DNA of 21,462 nt from an uncultured Oscillospiraceae bacterium (lineage in GTDB: Bacteria > Bacillota > Clostridia > Oscillospirales > Ruminococcaceae), in the NCBI GenBank assembly GCA_900542145.1, contig UQMF01000031.1, positions 1 through 21,462 on the forward strand, written 5' to 3'. A program made the position numbers and the translations under genes. Numbering within the stretch: the first letter of the stretch is position 1; each line of letters starts with the position of its first letter. The notes beneath the pieces are model-generated. The model saw only the letters and a list, made by a program, of their open reading frames with translations. It searched no databases and was not told where the DNA came from. Below, in pieces: positions 6,829 to 13,163 of the stretch.

Positions 6829-6852
6829 TGGGCGTACAGAGATGTACGCCCA
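6829..6852 (+). terminator. Terminator of the integrase fragment
   Basis: The 10-bp stem and GAGA loop are identical to those at 4305-4328 (TGGGCGTACA / TGTACGCCCA). They are followed by TTTGCC rather than a T-run. Confidence 0.65.
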
Positions 6853-6903
6853 TTTGCCATAAATCCCGGAAATGCTCATGGGTACTATGCAAAATCAAAA
6901 ATC

Positions 6904-6917
6904 TGTGTTATAATAAA
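6904..6917 (+). promoter_or_regulatory. Extended -10 promoter facing the chromosomal operon
   Basis: TG-T-TATAAT at 6906-6914 lies within the 14-mer TGTGTTATAATAAA also found at 1207 and 10408. No good -35 is present at 16-18 bp (TATGCA at 6886). It is about 200 bp before the phosphatase gene and is the only promoter-like signal I see for that operon. Confidence 0.5.
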
Positions 6918-6944
6918 AGCGTTGATTTTCCCATGCAAAATCCT

Positions 6945-6985
6945 TAGTAGTAAAACTTCTGATTTTTACTACTATTTGACTACTA
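6945..6985. repeat. Three 11-bp repeats, probable recombinase arm sites / attachment region
   Basis: TAGTAGTAAAA (6945-6955) is a perfect inverted copy of TTTTACTACTA (6964-6974). A third copy, TTTGACTACTA (6975-6985), follows directly in the same orientation with one mismatch. They lie just after the integrase fragment and just before the GC-rich backbone, as expected for integrase or Xis binding sites at an element end. A repressor operator is an alternative. Confidence 0.55.
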
Positions 6986-6999
6986 CACACGTCCGCAAT

Positions 7000-7073
7000 T
7001 TGCCGCGATTTGCCGAGTTTCTGTAAAAACAGCAGGAATTATGTAAAATCTGACAGTAGGCAAAATGCGGCAA
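7000..7073. repeat. 15-bp inverted repeat at the element-backbone boundary
   Basis: TTGCCGCGATTTGCC (7000-7014) and GGCAAAATGCGGCAA (7059-7073) are inverted copies matching at 13 of 15 positions, 44 bp apart. ATTTGCCG also occurs twice in tandem at 6998-7014. This could be the core of an attachment site. The gene-free stretch 6853-7112 holds only these repeats and the -10 signal. Confidence 0.4.
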
Positions 7074-7112
7074 TAAAGCGCATTACAAAGCCTTCTGAAA
7101 GGAATTCACCCA

Positions 7113-7574
7113 ATGTATCGTATACTTTTCGTCTGCCACGGCAACATCTGCCGTTCTCCGATGGCGGAGTTCGTATTCCTGGATATGCTGAAGAAGCGTG
7201 GGATAACCGGGGTCACGGCGGAATCTGCGGCGACCTCCACAGAGGAGATAGGGAATCCGGTGCATTACGGCACGGCGGCGATACTCCAGCGGCTGGGGAT
7301 AGACTACTCCGCCAAGCGCGCCCGGCAGATGACCCGGGCGGACGCCGGGAAATTCGACCTGCTGGTGGGAATGGACTCCGCGAATATCCGCAACATGACC
7401 CGTATAGCCGGAGAGGAATACGCCCCGAAAATACGCATGCTGCTGGATTTCACCGACCGCCCCGGCGCCATCGCCGACCCCTGGTACACCGGGGAATTCG
7501 AAACGACCTGCCGGGACGTGCGCGAGGGCTGCGAGGGACTTATAGACTGGCTTTACAGCGAGGGGATAATTTGA
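7113..7574 (+). CDS. Low-molecular-weight protein-tyrosine phosphatase
   Basis: A 153-aa cytoplasmic phosphatase that removes phosphate from tyrosine (or arginine) residues. The active-site loop is at the N-terminus: Cys8-His-Gly-Asn-Ile-Cys-Arg14-Ser, the CX5R motif. The general-acid DPWY motif is at 122-125. Length and layout are those of bacterial LMW-PTPs such as YfkJ and YwlE. An AAAGGAA site precedes ATG 7113. It is the first gene of a four-gene operon and its stop overlaps the TTG start of the ECF T gene by four bases. Why a phosphatase is coupled to a transporter is not clear. Arsenate reductases of the ArsC/LMW-PTP group share the fold but have additional redox cysteines not seen here. 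Confidence 0.93.
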   Translation: MYRILFVCHGNICRSPMAEFVFLDMLKKRGITGVTAESAATSTEEIGNPVHYGTAAILQRLGIDYSAKRARQMTRADAGKFDLLVGMDSANIRNMTRIAGEEYAPKIRMLLDFTDRPGAIADPWYTGEFETTCRDVREGCEGLIDWLYSEGII

Positions 7575-8431
7575 GGAAGCTTGAGAGAATGCACCCGGCG
7601 GTGGGATTCCTATACTTGCTGGGGGTGATGGGAATAACCGCCTTCGCCGGAAGCCCGGTCGTGGTACTGGAATCCCTCGCCGGGGCAGCGCTTCTGGCGG
7701 CGCTTTCCGGCAGACTCCGGGGGATAGGCTGGACTGTTCCCATTGCATTTACGGCGGCGCTGGCTAACTTTCTGTTCGTGCATAACGGCGCGACTGCGCT
7801 GTTCTTTGTCGGGGATATGGCGTTCACCCTGGAAGCGCTTGCCTACGGCGCATTCACCGGAGTCATGCTGTCATCGGTCTGCCTGTGGGGGAATAATGCG
7901 GTGCGGTACGTCACCAGCGACAAGTACATCTGGCTGTTCGGCAGGATACTTCCGGCGGCAGGGCTGGTGCTTTCCTGCGCGATAAGATTTATTCCGATGT
8001 TCGTGCGGCGCACCCGGGAGTTCATCGCCGTGCAGCGCTGCACTACGGTCCGGGGGTATTTACGGGCGTTTTCCGCTTCGGTGGGATACTCCGCCGAACA
8101 GGCGATGGATTCCGCGCTGTCAATGCGCGCCCGGGGCTACGGCACCGCACGGCGCACCAGCTTTTCGCTGTACCGCTTCACCGGAGGGACCGCCGCCGCG
8201 CTTGCTGTGACGGTATTCCTGGGCGCAGTGTGCGCCGCGCTGATGATCTCCGGCGCCGGGGCGTTCTGGTTCTATCCGGCGGTGTCCGGAATACGCATGC
8301 GGCTGCCGGATATCCTGCTGTACTGCGTATCCGGGGTGTTCTTCCTGCTGCCCTCCGCGGTGGTCTTATGGGAGAACGTGCAGTACGCCCGGGGACTTGG
8401 GCTGAATTCTGCCAGGGCAAAGGAGAAATAA
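7571..8431 (+). CDS. ECF transporter transmembrane (T) subunit
   Basis: A 286-aa membrane protein of the EcfT/CbiQ/YkoC family, which links a substrate-binding S subunit to the ATPases. There are hydrophobic segments near residues 10-60, 60-110 and 130-150, and two near the C-terminus. The coupling motif SMRARG (184-189) is the hallmark of T subunits. The start is TTG 7571, four bases inside the phosphatase gene, with AGGGG 5 nt upstream; ATG 7589 is a possible later start. The open frame extends further upstream only by overlapping the phosphatase gene. The next start codon directly abuts its stop. Neighbouring double-ATPase EcfA confirms the system. Confidence 0.88.
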   Translation: MRKLERMHPAVGFLYLLGVMGITAFAGSPVVVLESLAGAALLAALSGRLRGIGWTVPIAFTAALANFLFVHNGATALFFVGDMAFTLEALAYGAFTGVMLSSVCLWGNNAVRYVTSDKYIWLFGRILPAAGLVLSCAIRFIPMFVRRTREFIAVQRCTTVRGYLRAFSASVGYSAEQAMDSALSMRARGYGTARRTSFSLYRFTGGTAAALAVTVFLGAVCAALMISGAGAFWFYPAVSGIRMRLPDILLYCVSGVFFLLPSAVVLWENVQYARGLGLNSARAKEK

Positions 8432-8827
8432 ATGGACAGGATATGGAACGATATGTACAGCGCGGCGAGAGCCGTGCAGAATGAACGCGCCATTTCGGAC
8501 TGCGTCGAGGCAGGCGGAGTTGCCGCCGCGGTGCTTTCCGCTTCCGGGAAGATATACACCGGCGTGTGCGTGGACGCCGCCTGCACCCTGGGTATCTGCG
8601 CGGAGCGCAGCGCAATATTCAGCATGATAACCGCCGGGGAGCAGGAGATATCCCGGGTCATTGCGATAGGCGGCGACGGAAGCACAGTACCTCCCTGCGG
8701 AGCCTGCCGGGAGTTCATGTCGCAGCTCATGCCGGAGAAATTCCGTGGGATAGAGATAATGATGGACTACGGCGCCGACAGGGTAGTTACCCTGGGGGAG
8801 CTTACTCCGGATTGGTGGATAAAGTGA
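8432..8827 (+). CDS. Cytidine deaminase family protein
   Basis: A 131-aa zinc enzyme of the cytidine/blasticidin-S deaminase family, which hydrolyses cytidine or deoxycytidine to uridine and ammonia. The catalytic CAE motif is Cys56-Ala-Glu58, and the second metal motif is Pro-Cys89-Gly-Ala-Cys92. Zinc ligands are therefore Cys56, Cys89 and Cys92, with Glu58 as proton shuttle, as in tetrameric Cdd. The N-terminal segment differs from the usual Cdd opening, so a different pyrimidine or amino-nucleoside substrate is possible. ATG 8432 follows the T-subunit stop with no gap, and AAGGAG lies within that gene's end. Its own stop overlaps the next start (GTGA). Its place inside an ECF transporter operon suggests salvage of an imported nucleoside. 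Confidence 0.85.
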   Translation: MDRIWNDMYSAARAVQNERAISDCVEAGGVAAAVLSASGKIYTGVCVDAACTLGICAERSAIFSMITAGEQEISRVIAIGGDGSTVPPCGACREFMSQLMPEKFRGIEIMMDYGADRVVTLGELTPDWWIK

Positions 8828-10347
8828 AGCAGATAGAAACAGAGCACCTGTCCTTCAGCTACCCCGGCGGAAATTCCGCGCTGAGGGACGTCACGCTGTC
8901 AGTGGAGCCGGGGGAATTCGTGACCCTGTGCGGACTTTCCGGCTGCGGAAAGAGCACACTCCTGCGCCTGCTGAAGCCGGGAATACAGCCGCGCGGCGAG
9001 GCCGGGGGCAGAATACTCCTGAACGGGAGAGAGCTTCCGAAGGAGCCGGACAGCTATACTTCCTCCGCCCTGGGATTCGTCATGCAGGACCCGGAGGCGC
9101 AGACCGTCACGGACAAGGTGTGGCACGAACTGGCGTTCTCCTGCGAGAGCGTGGGATTACCACGGGGCGAGATACGCCGCCGGGTGGGGGAGATGGCGTG
9201 CTATTTCGGGCTTGAGGAACTTTTCGGGCGCGATACCTCCACCCTTTCCGGCGGACAGAAGCAGCTGCTGTGCCTTGCCTCCGCCGCGGCGCTCCACCCG
9301 GAAATACTGCTGCTGGACGAGCCTGCTTCCCAGCTGGACCCGGTGGCGGCGCAGAATTTCGTGGACGCGGTGCGCCGGCTGAATCACGATTTCGGTATCA
9401 CAGTGATAGCGGCGGAGCACCGCCTTGAGGAGCTTCTCCCAATATCCGACCGGGTGATAGTACTGGACTGCGGAAGCGTTATTGCGGACTGCCGCCCCTC
9501 AATGCTGGCGGAGCGGCTCCCTGCCGGGCACCCGATGGGGCGCGCCCTCACTGCGGCGCAGCGTGTATTCCGGGCGGCGGGCGGAAAGGGACCCTCCCCG
9601 GTGTCGGTGCGCGAGGGCAGGCAGGACTCCCTGTGCCGGGAATACATCGCGGCGCACCCGGTTTGCTCCGGCGACCGGACCGTGGAGAAGTCCGCGCAGG
9701 AGCCGCTGCTGTCCGTCCGGGAGCTTTACGCCGGCTGGGGCAGGACCGCCCCGGAGGTGCTCCGGGGGACTTCCCTGAGCGTGCGTCCCGGGGAAATCTA
9801 CGCGGTCATCGGCGGAAACGGCAGCGGCAAATCAACGCTGCTGAAAGCGATTTGCGGCATAGTGAAGCCCACCGGCGGCAGGATAAAACTGCGCCGGGGA
9901 GCGAAAACCGCGTACCTGCCGCAGAATCCCTGCATGCTGTTCACCCGGGACGCCGCCGGGGAGGAGGCTCCGCAGGAAATGCTGGCGGAATTCGGGCTGA
10001 CGGAGCTTTCCGGCAGGGACCCCCTCGACCTCTCCGGCGGTGAGCGGCAGAAGCTGGCGCTGGCAAAGCTGCTGGCGGAGAATCCGGATCTGCTGATGCT
10101 TGACGAGCCGACCAAGGGGACTGACGCCGCTTCCCGGGAGGGATTTGCGGCAATGCTACGGGATATCGCGGCGAGGGGCACGGCGGTGCTCCTGGTAACC
10201 CACGATACGGAATTCGCAGCCGCCTGCGCGGACACCTGCGGAATGCTGTTCAACGGCGAGATCATCAGCGAGGCTCCTCCGGAGGAGATGTTCCGGCAGA
10301 ATTACTTCTACACAACCCCAATGTCCAGGCTCTCCCGGGGGATCTGA
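8824..10347 (+). CDS. ECF transporter ATPase, two ABC domains fused (A-A')
   Basis: A 507-aa protein with two complete ABC ATPase modules that power vitamin or metabolite uptake through the T subunit. Module 1: Walker A GLSGCGKST (37-45), Q-loop MQDPEAQ, signature LSGGQ (141-145), Walker B LLLDEP (Asp165, Glu166). Module 2: Walker A GGNGSGKST (330-338), signature LSGGE (403-407), Walker B LMLDEP (Asp427, Glu428). A roughly 60-residue linker joins them. The YkoD-type fused form is known for ECF systems with a dedicated S subunit. GTG 8824 overlaps the deaminase stop by four bases; no ATG fits better. It is the last gene of the operon, and no clear terminator is seen after it. Confidence 0.92.
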   Translation: MKQIETEHLSFSYPGGNSALRDVTLSVEPGEFVTLCGLSGCGKSTLLRLLKPGIQPRGEAGGRILLNGRELPKEPDSYTSSALGFVMQDPEAQTVTDKVWHELAFSCESVGLPRGEIRRRVGEMACYFGLEELFGRDTSTLSGGQKQLLCLASAAALHPEILLLDEPASQLDPVAAQNFVDAVRRLNHDFGITVIAAEHRLEELLPISDRVIVLDCGSVIADCRPSMLAERLPAGHPMGRALTAAQRVFRAAGGKGPSPVSVREGRQDSLCREYIAAHPVCSGDRTVEKSAQEPLLSVRELYAGWGRTAPEVLRGTSLSVRPGEIYAVIGGNGSGKSTLLKAICGIVKPTGGRIKLRRGAKTAYLPQNPCMLFTRDAAGEEAPQEMLAEFGLTELSGRDPLDLSGGERQKLALAKLLAENPDLLMLDEPTKGTDAASREGFAAMLRDIAARGTAVLLVTHDTEFAAACADTCGMLFNGEIISEAPPEEMFRQNYFYTTPMSRLSRGI

Positions 10348-10389
10348 AAAGATTGATTTATTTTGTGGGCTGAATCTGGAAAAAGTGGT

Positions 10390-10418
10390 TGAATTCAGAT
10401 GATGAGTGTGTTATAATA
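10390..10418 (+). promoter_or_regulatory. Promoter of the MoxR-DUF58 operon
   Basis: TTGAAT (10390-10395), 17 bp, then TATAAT (10413-10418) with TG one base upstream. The leader to the MoxR start is about 75 bases. The 14-mer TGTGTTATAATAAA is shared with 1207 and 6904. Confidence 0.85.
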
Positions 10419-10498
10419 AATTGCAGAGTGTTCTTAGTACAGACAGATGCCTTTCGTACTCGGTACCATTACTCACAACCAAAGGGCAAGGAGCGTAA

Positions 10499-11452
10499 AT
10501 GGCGTATATGAATGGAAATCAGCTGATGTCCCGGCTCGGCGCCGAGATATCCAAGGTAATAAAGGGAAAGCAGGAGGCGGTTCAGCTTATTCTGACCGCA
10601 CTGCTGGCACAGGGGCATGTGCTCATTGAGGACGTGCCCGGCGTGGGTAAGACCACCCTCGCAATGGCGCTTGGCAGGGCAACGGGACTTGCATTCCGGC
10701 GCGCGCAGTTCACTCCGGACGTCATGGCGTCGGATATCACCGGCTTCACCATGTTCGACCGGGAGGAGAACCGCTTTGAATACCGCGCAGGACTTGTCAT
10801 GACGAATATCCTGCTGGCGGACGAGATCAACCGTACCTCCCCGAAAACGCAGTCCGCCCTGCTGGAGGCGATGGAGGAGAAGCGCGTCACCGTTGACGGC
10901 GTGGTGCATTCCCTGCCGTCCCCGTTCATGGTTATTGCGACCCAGAACTCCCAGGGTTATGTGGGAACGTTCCCACTGCCGGAGGCTCAGCTTGACCGCT
11001 TCATGATAAGGATCAGCATGGGATACCCCAGCGTTGAGGAAGAAACCGGGATACTGCTGGACAGGCTCAGCGCGAATCCCGTGGAAGAGGTGCAGCAGAT
11101 AATGACCGCCGAGCAGCTCCAGGGCTGTATTGACGAGGTACAGCAGGTCCAGGTGGCGGACAGCGTGTGCAGGTACATCGCGGAGCTTTCCGCGGCGACG
11201 AGGGCGCACGGCGGCGTGGAACTCGGCGTGAGTCCCCGGGCGTCGCTGGCAATACTCCAGGCGGCGAGGGCGTTCGCGTACCTCAGCGGCAGGGATTATG
11301 TAGTGCCGGAGGATATAGTCCGCCTGATGATCCCGGTGTTCAGCCACAGGATCGTCCTGCGGCAGGAGATGAAGCTCCGCCGTCTGGACATCACGACGGT
11401 GCTCCAGGACGTGGTGTCCTCGGTAACTCCGCCGGTAAGGCGCGGAATTTGA
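10499..11452 (+). CDS. MoxR-family AAA+ ATPase
   Basis: A 317-aa ATPase thought to act as a chaperone that remodels or activates partner proteins. Walker A is PGVGKTT (Gly48 to Thr52), Walker B is LLADEINR (Asp108, Glu109), and ATQN (147-150) and QLDRFMIR (164-171) match sensor and arginine-finger regions. The C-terminal lid carries SPRASLAILQAARAFAYLSGRDYVVPEDI, typical of the family. ATG 10499 is preceded by AAGGAG with a 5-nt spacer. The gene has its own promoter and is followed after 10 bp by a DUF58 gene, the usual MoxR partner. Confidence 0.95.
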   Translation: MAYMNGNQLMSRLGAEISKVIKGKQEAVQLILTALLAQGHVLIEDVPGVGKTTLAMALGRATGLAFRRAQFTPDVMASDITGFTMFDREENRFEYRAGLVMTNILLADEINRTSPKTQSALLEAMEEKRVTVDGVVHSLPSPFMVIATQNSQGYVGTFPLPEAQLDRFMIRISMGYPSVEEETGILLDRLSANPVEEVQQIMTAEQLQGCIDEVQQVQVADSVCRYIAELSAATRAHGGVELGVSPRASLAILQAARAFAYLSGRDYVVPEDIVRLMIPVFSHRIVLRQEMKLRRLDITTVLQDVVSSVTPPVRRGI

Positions 11453-11462
11453 GAGGGCGCAG

Positions 11463-12644
11463 ATGAGCAGGAACAGACTGATATACATTACGCTGACGGT
11501 GGCGTTCATGGTGTTCTCCGCAGCGTATGAGAGCCGGCTTTCGGCGGTGCTGTTCATCGCGGCGCTCTGCTATCCTGTACTGGCGGCGGTATGCGTGCTG
11601 ATAAACAGCCGCATGACGGACATCGGATTTGCGGAAGGATCTATGACGGCAGGCGCGCGCCCGAGGATAGTCCGGCAGAAAGGCGAGGCCTACGACCTGT
11701 GGATATACGTCCGCAGCCGTTCGGTGTTCCCCTGCGTGCCGGTGGAATTGCAGTGCAATCTCCCGGACAGGGACATGGGGCTGTTCATGCGCAAGCGTAT
11801 CTACGCCGCAGTGCCGCCCCTGGGCAGGTGCAGGATATCCGTATCCGTCATGCACCGCTACCGTGGAGCGTATACCGCAGAGATAAGCCGGGCTGCGTTC
11901 TTTGATCCGCTGCGGATAATCCGTATCAGCCGCCGGGTGGATTCCGAGGCGACGCTGATATTCCTGCCCCGGCGGCTGGACTACGGCGAGCTAATCGCGG
12001 AGGCTCCCGGCGAGGAGAGCACGGACCCGGCGCTGCTGCTGAAGGGCGAGCGCGAGGAATTCTCCCACGTCCGGGAATACGTCATCGGCGACATGATGCA
12101 GCTGGTGCACTGGAAGCTCACGGCGAAGCTGGACGAGATGATGATAAAGCAGTACGACCAGGCGACGGAGCGGCGCTCCACGATACTCTGCGACTACTGC
12201 CCCGACAGCGCGGACACTGGCATGGCGATGAAGCAGGCGGATTCCGTCATCGAAACGGCGATAGCGATCGCGCTTGCGTCGGTGAAGGCAGGGGTAGGCA
12301 CCCGCGTGGATTTCGGCGCCGTGACGGGGGATTACCGCTGTGATATCCGCGACATGGCGGACTTTGAGAGGTTCTACGACCTGGCGGCGGTAATGCCGCT
12401 GAGGTTCGATACGGTGGGAGTTCAGCAGCTCCTGGCGGACGGACAGCAGGGGGCGTCGGTGGTGTTCCTGATAACGGGGCGGCTGAGCGAGGAACTTGTC
12501 GCAATGCTGAACGCCGCCGCGGAGAACGCCCGGGGAACGGTGTTCGTGCTGGCGAACGTGAATCCGGGAGTGAATCCGGCGCTTGAGGAGAAGGCAAAGC
12601 AGCAGCACTTCGAGTATTTCCCGGTGAGGGAAAAGGAAGCATAA
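11463..12644 (+). CDS. DUF58-domain membrane protein, MoxR partner
   Basis: A 393-aa protein with two N-terminal membrane segments (about 6-23 and 27-47) and a large cytoplasmic part. The DUF58 signature is at about 203-232: VREYVIGDMMQLVHWKLTAK, then MMIKQYD. Downstream the beta/alpha pattern (TILCDYC, VVFLITGRL, TVFVLANVN) fits a vWA-like fold. It starts 10 bp after the MoxR stop with AGGG in the gap. In most genomes a transglutaminase-like membrane protein follows; here the operon stops at a strong terminator. The MoxR-DUF58 pair is commonly linked to envelope or stress functions, but the exact role is unknown. Confidence 0.9.
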   Translation: MSRNRLIYITLTVAFMVFSAAYESRLSAVLFIAALCYPVLAAVCVLINSRMTDIGFAEGSMTAGARPRIVRQKGEAYDLWIYVRSRSVFPCVPVELQCNLPDRDMGLFMRKRIYAAVPPLGRCRISVSVMHRYRGAYTAEISRAAFFDPLRIIRISRRVDSEATLIFLPRRLDYGELIAEAPGEESTDPALLLKGEREEFSHVREYVIGDMMQLVHWKLTAKLDEMMIKQYDQATERRSTILCDYCPDSADTGMAMKQADSVIETAIAIALASVKAGVGTRVDFGAVTGDYRCDIRDMADFERFYDLAAVMPLRFDTVGVQQLLADGQQGASVVFLITGRLSEELVAMLNAAAENARGTVFVLANVNPGVNPALEEKAKQQHFEYFPVREKEA

Positions 12645-12672
12645 AAAATGGAGGGCAGACCCTCCATTTTTT
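12643..12672. terminator. Bidirectional terminator between convergent genes
   Basis: A perfect 13-bp stem, AAAAAATGGAGGG (12643-12655) with CCCTCCATTTTTT (12660-12672), has a CAGA loop. T-runs exist in both directions, so it can end both the DUF58 transcript and the leftward small-protein transcript. Confidence 0.93.
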
Positions 12673-12708
12673 ATTCAGCGTTTCCCATGTCCTATTCAGC
12701 GTTTCCCA
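12672..12708 (-). repeat. Tandem duplication of a gene's last codons
   Basis: The 16-mer TATTCAGCGTTTCCCA occurs at 12672-12687 and 12693-12708, period 21. On the minus strand the inner copy encodes Gly-Asn-Ala-Glu and the TAG stop of the four-cysteine protein. The outer copy repeats Gly-Asn-Ala-Glu and then TAA in the same frame. Confidence 0.8.
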
Positions 12709-13108
12709 GCAGTATGTCCGCCGCAAACTCCGCCATGCAGGCGAAATCCGACCTGCCGGAGCGCTCCACCGGGAGCTCCATCGGCTCGCAGACTCCCCGG
12801 AGCGTTGTCATTGCACGGTTCAGGGAGAGCGTCACGGTTTCCCCGGCGTCGGAGGTAATGCTGACGGTGTTCATTCCGCACCTGCCGCAGGTTATCAGCT
12901 GGATACCCGCCGGACTGCCGGCAGGCAGCGCTCCGGCGTCACCGTCTATTATCAGCCCGGCGGCGCGCTTCAGCTCCGGGAGCTTCCCTCCCAGGAATAC
13001 CACGGCGCACTCCGGGCAGTTCACCGCCAGGACGGATTCCGCAGCCACCCACGGGATATTCCCGGACAGAGCCATTACTCCGCCTATAGAAAGGACAAAT
13101 CCAGACAT
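12692..13108 (-). CDS. Small four-cysteine (zinc-ribbon-like) protein, unknown function
   Basis: A 138-aa protein I do not recognise as a named family. Two CxxC pairs, CPEC (31-34) and CGRC (74-77), suggest a zinc ribbon or rubredoxin-like metal knuckle with a 39-residue insert. The N-terminal 28 residues are hydrophobic but lack a charged start, so membrane insertion is doubtful. The start is uncertain: ATG 13108 abuts the T-run of the upstream terminator and has only GGGGG, part of that stem, as ribosome site. An in-frame ATG 11 codons later has GGCGGAG only 2 nt before it. The gene lies downstream of the cdaA-cdaR-FAD operon on the same strand. Confidence 0.6.
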   Translation of the reverse strand: MSGFVLSIGGVMALSGNIPWVAAESVLAVNCPECAVVFLGGKLPELKRAAGLIIDGDAGALPAGSPAGIQLITCGRCGMNTVSITSDAGETVTLSLNRAMTTLRGVCEPMELPVERSGRSDFACMAEFAADILLGNAE

Positions 13109-13141
13109 AAAAACGACCCCCGAATTCAGATTCCGGGGGTT
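13109..13141 (-). terminator. Terminator after the FAD oxidoreductase gene
   Basis: CGGGGGT (13134-13140) pairs with ACCCCCG (13116-13122), and an inner ATT/AAT pairing is possible. On the minus strand a run of five T follows (13113-13109), directly joined to the ATG of the next gene. Confidence 0.85.
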
Positions 13142-13163
13142 ATTTTGTGCTGTTCAGAGGGGA

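Larger units (their letters stand above)
6622..6852 (+). repeat. Direct repeat copy 2 (int 3' end plus terminator)
   Basis: This is the partner of 4098-4328, about 92% identical and without gaps. With copy 1 it brackets the surface-protein and SDR cargo. Downstream of this copy only, attachment-like repeats are present. Confidence 0.9.

Noticed and set aside
6945..7014. Possible CRISPR array
   Set aside because: Repeats are 11 bp or shorter, few and partly inverted, with no regular spacers and no cas genes nearby.
7010..7570. Long upstream extension of the ECF T-subunit frame
   Set aside because: It overlaps the phosphatase gene in another frame and is Arg/Gly-rich. The T-subunit family begins near the TTG at 7571.
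8566..8823. Upstream extension of the fused ATPase frame
   Set aside because: It overlaps the cytidine deaminase gene, and the ATPase homology begins exactly at GTG 8824.
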